Origin: Branchiostoma floridae
Lineage: Eukaryota; Chordata; Leptocardii; Amphioxiformes; Branchiostomatidae
DNA length: 64,000 nt
Assembly: GCF_000003815.2 (NCBI RefSeq)
Contig: NC_049987.1
Location: forward strand, 3,835,168-3,899,167
Reading direction: 5' to 3'
The position numbers and the translations under genes were made by a program. Positions 31,910 through 43,770 of the stretch are shown here, piece after piece (positions within the stretch are counted from its first letter, which is position 1; each line of letters opens with the position of its first letter). The notes beneath the pieces were generated by a model that made no database searches, had not been told where the DNA came from, and saw only the letters and a list, made by a program, of their open reading frames with translations.

Positions 31910-34900
31910 CTAGAATAAATCAGAACAAGATGAAAAAAAAATGCAAAAGAACTATTATTTGATCAACTAAAATCAGCAAAATAGCTAATAAATAGTACGT
32001 TTCTTATCATCAAGATCACAGAACACAGACTTCTAATAATACTTGTACTTTTCTAGACATGCAACATTTGCACGCCAATTAAGGAAGATTGAGTAACGGT
32101 GAGACAAAAACTGTTGACAAGTCAGTGGCCTTCACCTTTGACATATTACCCACAATTCCTGTGGCTGCACATGCGTCCTCGGAACCATGAGCGAGCTTAT
32201 ATGGAAGAGCCTACCTGGGTTATTAACGTAGCTCCAACGGGAATACCCATCTACACCCGCTACCATGGTGACGTAACCCACTGTGGTCAGGTTGTTGGTA
32301 GACATGAAGTTTGCCACTTCAAAATTACACCTTAAAAAGATAAAACAAAGGACTTAATATCCACGGTAATGCATAATGAAAATCAGAATAATAGAATACA
32401 GTAGAATCCGCTTAATTGCACGGCCTATTTGCCAGTGAATTTCGTGCAATTATCCAGCTGGTGCAATAATGCGAAGTTATCTAGCTAGATCGCACCGGTT
32501 TTGGGATTTTTCGATTTTGTGCAGTTAACAGAAGTGTGCGCCAATCCGTTGTGCAATTAACTGACTTCTACTGTACAATATTTTGATTTTGTGAAATCTG
32601 CTTTTAAATTAGTGCTATCAAGGTGTATTCAAAACTGGGTGAGATTTGGACAACGACATTTGGTAGAAGAATGTCTACGAGAGCACCAAACATGTGAGGC
32701 TGTGCAATATTGACTTGTAGGCTGATTTTTGTGTCGACTGCTCGCCAATTGGTGGGTGTTGAGAGTAACATCAAGTACCATAACTCCACCAGGTGCCATA
32801 ATACCGCCACCTCAAAAACGTTAGTATAGAGGTCTTCCAAGGATTGCCTTGAACACAGAATTTTAAATACTGCAACTGAATCTAAGTTCGCCATTATTTG
32901 ATTTCGCGGTAGCGGGAAAAAATGATTTTTCGCGGTGGTTTTAAGTTCGCGGTAACACAATAGACTAATACCATAATAGAAAAATGTTCGAGGTCGTTTT
33001 AAGTTCGCGGTGAAGTGGTCACGGCGAAAACCGCGAACATTTCTGCATTTACAGTATATTAAATGTAATACAATTCAGATATTTAGGTGTTGTAGACAAT
33101 CTTGAGAAGGCCTTTATCACAATGTTTTTTTAAGGTGGCGGTGTAATGACAACTGGTGGAATTATGAGAATGTATGTTACCACGCGCAGTATAGTCGACA
33201 AGAAAACTGTGTGTTTTCTAAGTTTACTCTGAAGGCAATAATGATTTGACCGAGTATGCAGCTTGAATTTTACAAGTGCAGTGGTAACTATTTCTGAGCA
33301 ACTGTCTTCCAAATTATGTTTTTTGAAATCCCACCAAAGAATAACGCCTCTACGTAGTACCATTTCATTGTGCGTTGGATATAGTCGTTTAGTTATAAAA
33401 CTAGTAAGACATTTGTTGTGATTGCTTAATATAAGTCAATAACGTCACTTTTCATATGATTTGACACAAAATTCTACGTTCCATCTCGAATCTACCATTA
33501 CGTTAGCTAGTTTGTAATTTTTGGTCTAGATGATGAAAGATAATGATAATAAAAAACGACTTACTGGCCCTCGAGGCCAGAAAAGCTGCAGTTTGGTGTG
33601 TACGTTGGGAGATCAGCGACGGTCAGAGACAAGGCGGAAGTCTGTTTGAACAGGAGGTAGTGGTAGGTTCTGGCAGCGATACAGGGCGGAGGCATGGGTC
33701 CTCCGTACGGGTCTATGACTGCTCCTGTACTTGGGTCAGCATTCTAAATGTAATTATAGAATAATTCAAAACCAGGAATGTTTCATTTCCAACACAAAAG
33801 AATTTGACATACCCAAATTTTCTGCTGATTCTCTCCAGTCTTTGTCAAGGAATGAACAATCTATTGCTACTGTGACGTCACGTTATACAGATAGGACACG
33901 TGACTTGGCGAGTAGTGAATCATAACGGTTGACGCCATAGATTTCCTGCAACTTATGATCCACTGCTCACCGAGTCACGTGTCCTATCTACATAACGTGG
34001 CGACGGACTGATGAAGACGACAGATGGTCGTCGAAACGTTTACTAAAAAATTAAAGAAGGTTGTGTAATGAAGACTTTGTTCAAGTATGTTTACCGTTAT
34101 GTTTGTGATGAGCATGTGGAGTATAGGAAAGATCGGCAAGCCGACATCTCCTTTCCCGTCCGAGTCTATCATCAAAATGGAGAACATATCATCTGGAGAG
34201 GGCGAAACAAAGAGAATTAATACACCAGTCCTGTAACACAATATTAGAGAGAAAGATGGAGGGGTGAATTTCTATGGCTGAAATCTACATCTTATTCAGC
34301 ATTTTTGTACTTTGCAGTTTTTAGGTGTTTTTTTTTTAATTTCATTCAAATATTACTGACATTAAATCTTAAACTGTCCGAAATCACTTAAAGTTAATCA
34401 ATGGTTCAATATGGTGCAAATGTGTCAGTTGAAACCTTTGAATATGTGAAAAAATACTGCGAAGTCATAAAAAATTGCACACGATTGAGCTGCTCATTAT
34501 AAATGTTGTGTTAGGACAAGGTCAGAAAATTCCCACGATCGTCGCACGATTCTGATCCTATAGGATTTTCAAGCAGGTCGTGACAGAACCAACCACCGAC
34601 ATGGATTCAGAACAGCATTTTGTGTACGTACCGGGACAGTTGAACTTTGCAGGTCAGACATACATTTTGTCTTCCAAAATGCTCGAATCCAGCGATCGTA
34701 CGACGATCGCACGACCTATGTGACCGCGCCCTTACTTATACCCCTGTCACATCTGGCGAAAATCGATCGGATGACGATTCTGCGGCAATCGCCCGGCCCT
34801 CGCTTATAATAATGACTTTATTGCACAACAATTGTGCAAGGTACAAAGTATGGCTTTTATGTGACAGGGACGGTTTTCAGGTGAAAAATACGCGCAACCC

Positions 34901-36148
34901 TCTGTCGATCTTATATATGGCCGATCTTCCATCGATACGCCCGAAGATCATGGATAATGTGGCAGGGGTATATATTATCATGATTGACATGCTAACTCAC
35001 CTGACGATGCGCCTGCAATAGTCATGGTTGGAGCGTTCGCAGTTTCCCCAGGAGTTACCACGACTCCAGTGGTGTCAACAGAAAAATTCCTGGCACTAGT
35101 GATGGCAAATTAGAAGTATTTTTACAAGAACAACACGTGTGCGAAGATCATATGAAGTCAAAGTTACGTCTATGAAGTTAACTCAGGCGTGTAAAACTGA
35201 CGAAAGGTAGTGAATGCTTTCCGAAACGTTTCCAAAATCATATCAAGTTGCTTGAGTAACTGCGTTTTGATTTAAAGCCAAAGTTGATTTTTTTTTTTAA
35301 ATTGCAAATATCGTCACCATATCTAACAAGTGAGTATGGTGATTAACTGTTGAATACTATTATCTAAAAAATGGGAACATTGGAATCGCCAAAGGAGTTT
35401 ATTGAATACTCATTGGGGCTAAGTGCCACAAGCATATATAAAGAGAATAACAGTAAATATATTCATGCTTTATCAAGGGAAGGTTATTATTTGAGGAGGA
35501 AATATCCATATATTGATAGTTTTGCATCTTCTTAAGACGAATGGACGAACTTACAGAACTTTTTAATTTTTCCATTTGATATGTGTGCACATTTGCAGTA
35601 TTATGAAATGTATAACGTGTATCATTGTACAATGAGTATTCTAGAACAAATTGTCCCTAGTTTTCTATACATATGTATCAATACTTAGTATATGTTAATG
35701 AACAAATGATCAGATCGAATCACAAGAATAGGCCCTACCTTTGGGTAAAATTACGATTGCACACGTTATACACCGTTTCCGGTGCTGAGAACGTGACGGT
35801 GAAGTTTACGGGAAGATCGCCAGGGGGCACCCATGAGTCAGCTATGGGAGAAAACACAATCTTAGTCATAAAAAGCAAACAGTGGCAGTAGACTTGATGA
35901 TCACTATACGCGACTGATGCATTACTTGCTACAAGTCTACTTTAATACTACAAGTTATTCTATATGCGGAATGATAATAATTCATCAGTGTTGTTTTAAT
36001 ACTGTGTGCGTATCCATTTCCACATGAAAAATACGTTCCTGGCTTGTTTTATAGAATGTATACGGCAAATTCAGTAGTGAGTAAGTTACGTACGTGTACC
36101 ACTTGACAGTACAAGCAGTGTAGGGATGATGAATAACGTTGACAACAT
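31746..36148 (-). CDS. Secreted PEBP-domain protein with GPI-signal-like C-terminus, 7 exons (whole gene)
   Basis: Phosphatidylethanolamine-binding-protein fold. Exons in transcript order: 36148-36100, 35841-35739, 35095-35001, 34192-34095, 33743-33565, 32330-32215, 31909-31746; phases agree, 804 coding bases, 267 residues. Seen: signal peptide MLSTLFIIPTLLVLSS; a new N-terminal stretch with NFT sequons; the PEBP core GVVVTPGETANAPTMTI, FSILMIDSDGKGDV (place of DPDxP), ILHMLITNIT (place of LHWxVxNI), DPYGGPMPPP (place of YxGPxPPxG), ARTYHYLLF (place of GxHRY), and CNFEVANFMSTNNL; at least six cysteines; a Ser-rich spacer and terminal hydrophobic VSMSAVMASALCLILSFTF ending LN. DPDxP and GxHR are both degenerate, so classic ligand binding is doubtful. 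Extracellular, probably membrane-anchored. Not cytosolic PEBP1. Confidence 0.8.
32215..32330 (-). CDS. PEBP-like exon 6
   Basis: Codes CNFEVANFMSTNNLTTVGYV then TMVAGVDGYSRWSYVNNP, the last PEBP core strands and helix. Acceptor tttaag, donor gtaggc. Confidence 0.8.
32400..32577. mobile_element. Pogo/Tigger-type MITE
   Basis: TA then CAGTAGAATCCGCTTAATTG and inverted gcaattaactgacttctact g TA. It lies between PEBP-like exons 5 and 6. Confidence 0.65.
32768..33177. mobile_element. Hairpin MITE
   Basis: Left aactccaccaggtgccataa taccgccacctc, and right gaggtggcggt-like ttaaggtggcggtgtaatga caactggtgga as its diverged complement. The core has ttcgcggt repeats. Confidence 0.6.
33565..33743 (-). 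CDS. PEBP-like exon 5 (GxPPxG/GxHR region)
   Basis: Codes NADPSTGAVIDPYGGPMPPP, CIAARTYHYLLFKQTSALSL, then TVADLPTYTPNCSFSGLEG. Acceptor tttag, donor gtaagt. Confidence 0.82.
33868..34082 (+). mobile_element. Penelope terminal sequence with inverted repeat
   Basis: gtcacgttatacagatagga cacgtgac (33873-33903) is repeated inverted at 33975-33999. The hammerhead-like motif and a tttactaaaaaattaaagaa ggttgtg end follow. Confidence 0.55.
34008..34037 (+). ncRNA. Hammerhead-like motif
   Basis: CTGATGA, GACGAC fully paired with GTCGTC around AGATG, then GAAAC. Preceded by gtgtcctatctacataacgt, itself part of an inverted repeat. Antisense to the intron between exons 4 and 5 of the PEBP-like gene. 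Confidence 0.5.
34095..34192 (-). CDS. PEBP-like exon 4 (DPDxP region)
   Basis: Codes DMFSILMIDSDGKGDVGLP then IFPILHMLITNIT. The acceptor is the ctctccag at 34193; the nearer-looking ttacag at 34231 would break the frame. Donor gtaaac, phase 0. Confidence 0.8.
35001..35095 (-). CDS. PEBP-like exon 3 (domain start)
   Basis: Codes ARNFSVDTTGVVVTPGETA then NAPTMTIAGASS, the first PEBP strands. Acceptor cactag, donor gtgagt. Confidence 0.75.
35739..35841 (-). CDS. PEBP-like exon 2
   Basis: Codes DSWVPPGDLPVNFTVTFSA then PETVYNVCNRNFTQ, with two N-glycosylation sequons (NFT, NFT). Acceptor cccatag, donor gtaggg. Confidence 0.75.
36100..36148 (-). CDS. PEBP-like exon 1 (signal peptide)
   Basis: Met then a 15-residue hydrophobic run, ending in phase 1. 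Minus-strand donor gtacac. A ttccacag acceptor just upstream (about 36170) suggests a separate 5'UTR exon. Confidence 0.75.
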
Positions 36149-36378
36149 CTTCACTTTGGGACTACAGCTGTGGAATAAGAAGAGATGATGTTATAGAAGA
36201 TGACCAAAGTATATCTAACCAACAACTAAAATATCTATTGAAAATGACAACAAATCATTACACTGGGCCAGCCTAGGCAGGCTAAGTAAGCTGATGACGG
36301 CTGACCCACAAATATACAACAAACAAACAAATCGAATTTACACATATGCACAGAATAGGCCACATAAGCTACAAGAAG

Positions 36379-36660
36379 CTAGGAGGAGCAGATGGAAGGT
36401 GGTGTAAATCGGTTTGTTGATGATAAGAATGAATGCAGAACGTCTGAGAGTTTTTGGTTTGTAGCAACGTTATGACCTGGAGAACCATTAAGGAGGACTC
36501 CGGTTGAGAGAGACTGGTCGACAGCTAACGTTTGCCGTGCAGCCATGTGCAGAGGACAGTGAAGTAGAAAGTGTGTGACCGTCTCGGACGTAGCACCACA
36601 AGCACAGCTCCGGGATGTGATGTTGAACTTGGCCAACAATAACAACTAAAATAAATGGAA
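36379..36660 (-). pseudogene. LINE C-terminal knuckle fragment
   Basis: SCACGATSETVTHFLLHCPL HMAARQTL: a CxC...H...C knuckle of a jockey/CR1-like element. Just upstream of the PEBP-like first exon. Confidence 0.7.
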
Positions 36661-36854
36661 TTTACTTTTTTCATGGAACATACCTGTTGCCTTAACAAGA
36701 AAACAACACTTTTTTATGTGCAAAGAAATTTGTCGTGTCACTACATTTGAGGATGCAGTATTCATGCCCCGTTTTACGCGATGTCTCATTTTAGGGACTG
36801 AGACGCTGCAGTAATGGTTTGGGGCAATTTTTGTACGTTGAGACGGTTATTTTT

Positions 36855-37278
36855 AGCCTGGGTACCATCCGGATAGTAGTTCGCTCCGGCGTTCATTATA
36901 TACTATATACAGTCGCTTCTAGCTCTGACATTCATTGTACACTACATACAGTCGCTTCTCTGTGTTTCCGTCTGGGAACGTGGACCATCTTAACGTCTGG
37001 AATCGTCCAAATTTCGGAAGCAGGCGCTGATTGGTCCCTACTCATGATCGAATTATGGAATGGGTTCAAATGCTCGTTCGAACCGGTGTTCCAACACCGG
37101 AAAAGCCCTGCGTCCCCTTTTCGCGGCGGGCTGTTGTCATCGAACGAGTGCTCTAGAACCCATTCCTTACTTCGCTTATCAACTGACGTTACCACCAAAA
37201 GGTTGGAATGCGCAAGTCTCCAGACGGATAGCAGAAGCGAACATAGGAGCGAACTACTATCCGTATGGTACCCAGGCT
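36855..37278. mobile_element. MITE with agcctgggtaccatccggat ends
   Basis: Left agcctgggtaccatccggat agtagttcgctcc; right ggagcgaactactatccgta tggtacccaggct. Small relatives at 5604-5690 and about 8035-8062. Confidence 0.7.
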
Positions 37279-37962
37279 AGGTTATTTTGGTACCCGTTGA
37301 TTAAAACCCTTACTTTATTTGTTGAATGGATATGTTGTCGAACGGTCCCGAGCGTAGCCAAGCAGAGGTTTGGTTCACGTTGTTTGTGACGTGTTTGACG
37401 CGCTTTTTTTCGGGATTTCGTCTGTACGGTCAAACGACGGAAAACTTACCCTGGGGTGTGTACAACACATGTAATTCTATTAAAGAAAGGTGGCAAAATT
37501 ATCATGATTATGGGTGGCCAATCTACGAAACGGGATGAGCACGCATCCGGCCAGTGCCAAAGGCATTCAACGGCTGCACCCGTTGGTCATGAAGAAAACA
37601 GTATTATATGAAATGCCTGCTTGGAAAGTAGGACATTGTGTTCTGGACACGTTACTGTATCGTCCTAATGGTGTAAGGTACAAACTGGTACATACATCCG
37701 ACACCCACCCATCCTATCCATTTGGTCACGCTCCGCGATTCAACTAAACTCTATCATAAATATTTATCATTGTATTTGTATTTTGTCTTAAATATTTATC
37801 ACCGACACGCCCTTTCATATCTGACTTTTGCGTAACAGTCGGAGAGGCCGGTAGAGAGAGACACACTTCATAAAAGGGGCACATTCCGGAATAAGTATTT
37901 ACGATATACGATATAGTATGCCTTCTTGCCACGCACAATCAAATGCCATTTTTAAGTCAACC

Positions 37963-39536
37963 AAGGAGGTTATATTCAGAAGGAGATTGGACACACTTTG
38001 CCTTCATTCAGTGATGTTCCCCTCAGGTGAGAAGTAACAACTTCACGTCGAGGTGCTAATTACCCCTCGATCTGCATACGCCGGCAAGCAAGGGTCCTTT
38101 GTTTACAGTCTTTTACAAGATAACTCGCACTGGAAACAGTGACTTTAAAACGGGTTTTGAGTGATTTTGAAGAAGTTCTTGAAGAATCGAAGGCACCTGA
38201 CTGTCTTGCAGACAACACAGAACTAGCGATAGCGATAGCAGTAACATTTTTACTTGTAATACGTGCGGTTTAGCTAAGCTGACCTCACTGTCACAATACA
38301 TGTAATTAACTGCCACTGCATTTAAACTAACGTATTGCATCTAGAAGTTCATTTTCTAAACGATAATATGTATTTTAAGACCATCAAAAATTCTTACCTT
38401 CAAGATCGTTCATACTTTTCTGCAACAATTGTCTTGCGTAGCGGAAATAAATAGACTATGGGGAGGGGGAGGGAAATCTTTATTCATCGCTACCGTCAAG
38501 TCAGAATACCGACTAGAAATTGTATGAACTATTTGATCGGAGGTTCCCAAGAAACACTTATTGCGACGTTATTTAGAAGAAACGTTATATTCAACTAAAA
38601 ACAGAACACGATGATTACCATTCTTGGTTTAGATACGTAAATTTTATTCCGAACTACGTGGCCTTTTCGGCAAGGCCGTATCCACTATGGCGTCGATTTA
38701 GTGGTCTTCCCTTCCTCGGTAGTTTTCTGAAAAGCACAAACATGGACTCGATAAGACTGGGAACCTAGTTGTACAACGTTAACGTCACATAAACAAGTGG
38801 ATATGATGTCGCCGCGTGTACCGGGTTGAACTACATACGATTAGGCGTAATGATCAAAATATCGAGTACAAAATCCCATGTCGCTAGTACATATAACCTC
38901 CCACCCTGCCCATGAGTGTGATGGATCCACGGAGTCCGTACTGACACAAAAATAAAGCAAAACTCGAACGCAGAGTCCAGTAAATCTAAACTGAGTCCAA
39001 CGACAAACAATATTTCAATGGGTCACCAAAGCATTAAACTATCCAGGAAATTCGTCAGTTTCGGTGGGAAATTTGTTAAATAATTTTTATGGAGACATTT
39101 AATACAGAACATTTTTCATATTTTCGAGCAAAAAAATCCCGTACGCATCCACAAAAATGCTTATAAACTCACCCATGTCGATCGTACAGCGGTGAAACAC
39201 ACATCAAAATGGCCGTCAGCGTCTTGTCCAAATGATGCCGCCTTTTGCACACGTCACCCGCGCTTCCCAAATAAGGAAATCGGCGGAAAATGCCGGCATG
39301 CCGATCTCAGCCTCGGGTGATCTTCGGCCAAGCTCGGACGCGTGACGTCACTGTCGGGCTCTTCTGATTGGCGCTCGGGTAAAAATGGCGCCAAGCCTTG
39401 AACCCAACATCCGATCAAAGCGGCACCGCCGGAGGGCGGAAACAAAAGGCCGCCACGGGAGTTAGCGGGTCTAAACAATACCACGCAGCGGGGTATTAAG
39501 CCCGTCCAATCTCCTTCTGAATATAACCTCCTTGAG
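37963..39536. mobile_element. Segment bounded by aaggaggttatattcagaag inverted ends
   Basis: Left aggaggttatattcagaagg agattgga; right tccaatctccttctgaatat aacctcctt. About 1.57 kb with no long ORF. Two minus-strand donor-like sites (38400, 39178) lie inside, so a 5'UTR role for the PEBP-like gene is possible but unproven. Confidence 0.55.
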
Positions 39537-39539
39537 TCA

Positions 39540-40980
39540 ACGAAACAAGCATAAAGGCGTTTGTTAGTTGACACAAGGAGGTTATATTCTGAATATAACC
39601 TCCTTGGTTGACAGGAGCTTGCTGAAGCTTAAGTTTCAAATGAAGTCCCCCAGGCTGTCAGACTAAGGTATTAATGGTAGGACAAAGACCTTAGGCAGTA
39701 TCATGGCATTTACATTACGTAGTATATACAGGCGACATTCACACACATAGTAATGATAAAAGCTTCGTAATGATCTATGAACATTAGCTACCATTAAAGG
39801 TTAACGGTTAGCCAGCGTCCGTTTTTCCGTCAATCGACGGAATTATTGCTGCGTGTGACGGAAAATTTCTAAAACCTTGACGGACAAAAATCCTTGGTGG
39901 AAGCTACAGGCGGCTTGGGGACGCCGTCCACGGCCGTAAGGCCACACACTTTGTTTTGCTATTGTCTGCAATGTGTGTCGGCACCCTTTCGCATCTCATT
40001 AAATCTAATTAAAACCCGTTTTTCAAGGTCTCAGTTCAGTCCTTCTAACTCCCGAAATGGTGCATTCTACGAACTTTTGATTGAAATCTTGATAACGTCA
40101 AAACCTAATGATACAATAACTTGTACTTAATAGTTAGATTTTTCTTATTTTATCTCAATGGCAACATTTTAATATTACTTTGTAATGTCATAGGGAAAAT
40201 TAATTTTCGCGGTTTTCGCGACGATTGGAATTGGCAGACGGAAAAACAAAATCGAGCTGGCTAAAGCCCTGCAATAACCCTTTCATGTTAAGTGCAGGAT
40301 CGTAGAGCGCAACAGTAGTAAAAAGAAGGGAATCAGTGCGGGCTGGGGATCTAGCCAGGTCTGGAAGAAATTCCGTTCGGCAGCCAAGGCACTTCTTCCC
40401 GTCAACATCAGGATAGCATCCCGTGGATACATGTATGTCCTGCGGGGAGGTAGTTAGCCTGGCCATGCTGACCACCCAACCGGTGACACCTCCCGAGGCA
40501 AGGGGTAAAATGCCACCGTGATTTTGCAGGGTTTAGCCAGCAGGTCCATGGCCCCCCTCCCCACCTCAACAAATTTTGCCATGGCCATCCTCTCGACATG
40601 TGTCGTTTAGAATGGTAAAATGACTTGCCATTAAAAATCAAAAGCACAAATTACTGTGATATGCAAGTACATGTGCCTGTCGTTTCGGAAAGGATAAGTC
40701 TATGAACAGTTTATATCTACAATCTACATAGAGAACTTACTACATATCTTCACTCACCTGCTACCTGGTCAGCGACTGTCCGTATCTAGATCATGTAGGC
40801 GTGCTTCTGTACATATCCAGTGTGACCAGGCTCTCAGGGCCACCCTATTGTTCCTAGCTAATGTTTGTAATTACTGCTTCCCAGTCATGCGTGGTACAGT
40901 ACCGCTTATCCTATGGAACCTCCTCTAACTAATCAAACAAAGGGCGTTGAGGTTACAGGACACAGTATTTTTTCACTCAT
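39540..40980. other. Intergenic, no gene seen
   Basis: Repeat-like blocks (aaggaggttatattctgaat at 39578; ggcagacggaaaaacaaaat at 40233). No exon pattern found on either strand. Confidence 0.5.
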
Positions 40981-40984
40981 TATA

Positions 40985-41215
40985 GAAAAAGTGGGACACT
41001 TCGTCCTCCACTGCTTCTAGAAAAGAAGTCAAACCCAAATGCTTAGACCGTAGCTCTCAGTAGTCCATATTGTTGCTAGAATAGTCACTTGTTTCCACTT
41101 GTCACCATTGTTATTTATACAAAAGTCTTTTATTTTATGTATGTTTACTATGCATTCTGTATGTGCCATGTTGCAATTAGCCCTCGGGCAAGAATTTGCA
41201 AATAAACTTTCTTTA
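40985..41215 (+). repeat. LINE 3' end, dispersed family
   Basis: cgtcctccactgcttctaga AAAGAAGTCAAACCCAA near the start, and ttgcaattagccctcgggca ... aaataaactttcttt at the end. Family members also at 180-262, 3285-3445 (reverse), 4085-4145, 29760-30140 (reverse) and 30660-30800 (reverse). Confidence 0.7.
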
Positions 41216-41822
41216 TCCGCGACCCGTTTGTATATTTTGAACAGTAGTCTTGGGGAAAAAAATCTCAAAGGCTGGGTAAAAAGTGTTACCTGAGGCTGAG
41301 GGGCAGCCAAGCGTTAACTGTGCTGTATGTTATAGGAACATGTCGACCTTTAGAACGTTGACCTTTGGACTAAATCCGCCCCATTACGTAACGTTAGGTG
41401 AGCCGACTGCAGTTATTTGACCTCCGCAGAATGGCGTTTCAAAGACAGCGTCAAACAGATTTTGGGGGAGGTATTACCATAAACTGCAACATAATCGTTT
41501 CTCGTATGTCGCCCTACTATGATTTTCACCACGTCCTAGTCAGTAAATAAAAAACTAATCGTGTGGTCCGTAACTGTAGTAACCCCTCCAGGGTGAAAAC
41601 TGTGTTCCACCTCGAACGTTTGACTTGTCTGCACACTTTCATGTCTTTGGAGCAAAGTGGGGAGTGACGTTACACGAAGACCTATATCTGACATACTCAC
41701 TTCCTGCGCTGATTGCACGGTGATTAGCGCTAAATGTTCATGATACTGACAGTGACAGAATATACGGAGCAATTATGGCCTTCGTTCAGAGGGTGAAGAA
41801 ACACAGAAACCGAAAGACGGAG

Positions 41823-41823
<1 letters not shown>

Positions 41824-41909
<86 letters not shown>

Positions 41910-41942
41910 ACACACACGCACGTGTACACACACATACACACA
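41824..41942. repeat. AC microsatellite
   Basis: Mostly pure CA, with aacacacgca variants near the end. Confidence 0.97.
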
Positions 41943-42403
41943 ATTCCTACAATTCCTGAAATTTCTTGATCGAGACTTGAAAGTTGGGGGGAAGACGCCA
42001 CCCCCTCCCCTTCCCGGCCGATCTCCCCGTCGGTCCCCCCACCACCTTGTCTGATCTTGTCTGTAATCTGACTTGATTAAACGGTTGCTGGCAAAACCTG
42101 ACTTATCTAAGTTTTCCAGGTAACGTTATAAAATCTGTAACGTTCTAAAACTTGAGAGTTAAGCTGCGTGCCGTCAAACTCGATTGTGAGGGCTGATACC
42201 CACTCAAGTAGGTCAAGACGGGAATCACCTTTTACTGAGATTTGAACAAACCTTTTTTTTCTAATCAATACAAAACACCATGTCTGCTATCCCTGGATGT
42301 GAGCCAGATAATCTTACAACGATGTGGATTTTCTAGGCCAATCCTAGATTTCCTGGTTAGTGTGTAAAAATAGCCTAATACGACTAGACCTCTTCCAATT
42401 AAT

Positions 42404-42630
42404 GTGGGATCCTGTGGCGTAATCGTCAGCGCTATGAGCTCAGACCCAAGAGGTCCCGAGTTCGAAACCTGCCATGTCACCGATCTTGTGCCCTTGGGCA
42501 CTTTACACGACTTTCCTCACTTCAAAAATGAGTATCTAGTATTCGAGTCCCTCAGATAGGACGTTTAATGGGGGTCCCGTGTTCAGGGAGAGCCACATCT
42601 TGAGCACGTTAAAAAACCCACCACACTTAT
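42404..42630 (+). mobile_element. tRNA-derived SINE, full head and body
   Basis: Head tgtggcgtaatcgtcagcgc tatgagc, B-box gagttcgaaacc, middle cttgtgcccttgggcacttt, body gataggacgtttaatggggg tcccgtg. Confidence 0.75.
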
Positions 42631-42639
42631 CGAAAAGAG

Positions 42640-43600
42640 TAGGGGAGATTCCCCGTTATGAGTGGATTAAACGTTACAGTCTGGTCTCCTGGTTGACATC
42701 TTGCAAAGGTGATAGTCACCTGTTATGTCAATCCTTCCACAACTGTAGTAAAACTGAATAAAATAAAGGACATTTAACAACAAAAAAAAGATAAAAAAAT
42801 AATGTAGACATTAACGGGATATCTAATCTCTCAGTTTATAGAGCAATCTAAAATTTTGACTACACCTCAGGGGCGGGGTTATTCTTTACAGTACATTTTG
42901 TATTACGATCTCTTTGGAAATATTCTGTTGAAATCTGATAATAGTTACTGGTCAAGAATCATTGGTTTCTGTCTTGCATCCTCTCTCTGTGTCCTGACAC
43001 TCCGCTTTAACAAAGGCTAGGGTGTTAATCTGGGATTTCGTTTAATCCAGCTGAATCTACTTTGATTTGTGAGTACATAATTTGGCAGATGTATATGGAA
43101 AGGTGTTAACCTGGCTTCAATCCCTCTGATTCTAGGGAAGTATTACAAATACAGACAGTACGTACATAATAATGTGTATTCACACTTTTTGGTCTCATTT
43201 AGGAGTAGCCCCTAGTCCGCATGCGTCGACTGTTCCATTGGTGAAGGGGGTGGGGGGCTAAACAATTCTAAGCAATCTAACAAAAGGTAGACTATTTTCT
43301 CAGTAAGACCATGAAAACATTGACATGACGTGATAAATAGGCATCAGTCAATATATTTCCACTATGAAGTTTTATTCCATGTTTCTTACAAGCTATGTCA
43401 CAAAATACATTCTCTTTATTGAATGCAATATCTATGTGTTAGTTTCATACTAACGACGATTTAAGGAAAGTTTAATATTACAGGATAGTAATATTCTTGA
43501 ATTCCAATACTTCTTCTACAATTGGCTGCATAATACTATTATTATGTAGCCAATACTTCAGTGTGTAATGGCTTTATCACTAATATCATGAGTACTTCAT
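42640..43600. other. Intergenic, no gene seen
   Basis: AT-rich, with no convincing coding pattern, between a SINE and the inverted-repeat segment. Confidence 0.5.
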
Positions 43601-43622
43601 CTTTCTCCCGGAGTGACCTAGT

Positions 43623-43632
43623 TCTCGCGAGA
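43623..43632. promoter_or_regulatory. TCTCGCGAGA element
   Basis: Perfect 10-bp TCTCGCGAGA palindrome, known in vertebrates as a core element of TATA-less CpG promoters (bound by BANP). It is within a longer palindrome and near possible starts on both strands. It is also part of an inverted repeat that could be a MITE end. Confidence 0.4.
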
Positions 43633-43655
43633 GTTGCGAGAACTAGGTCAAGACT

Positions 43656-43732
43656 TACGTGGATCTTCTACCCCCACCCCGCCTCCTTCCGGAGTAAGGG
43701 TAATTAGGACTTGGGCAGCTCCCAGCCATCAT
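43656..43732 (-). CDS. Possible first coding exon on the minus strand
   Basis: Starts MMAGSCPSPNYPYSGRRRGG and stays open for 25 codons to a strong minus-strand donor gtaagt (43655-43650). It is head to head with the plus-strand start at 43771. No partner exon identified. The Arg/Gly-rich reading could be chance in GC-rich DNA. Confidence 0.25.
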
Positions 43733-43770
43733 CGCAACTCTCGCTAGAACTAGGTCACTCTGTGAGCAAG

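Larger units (their letters stand above)
43605..43762. repeat. Short inverted-repeat segment (MITE or symmetric promoter)
   Basis: Left arm gagtgacctagttctcgcga and on to 43638; the right arm at 43732-43760 is its complement with about one mismatch. Total about 158 bp. Confidence 0.6.

Noticed and set aside
34193-34232. Upstream acceptor (ttacag) for PEBP-like exon 4
   Set aside because: Incompatible phase with exon 3 and gives an early stop; the ctctccag site at 34193 fits.
36819-37280. 153-codon plus ORF and overlapping ORFs
   Set aside because: Lies within a MITE with inverted ends; no domain.
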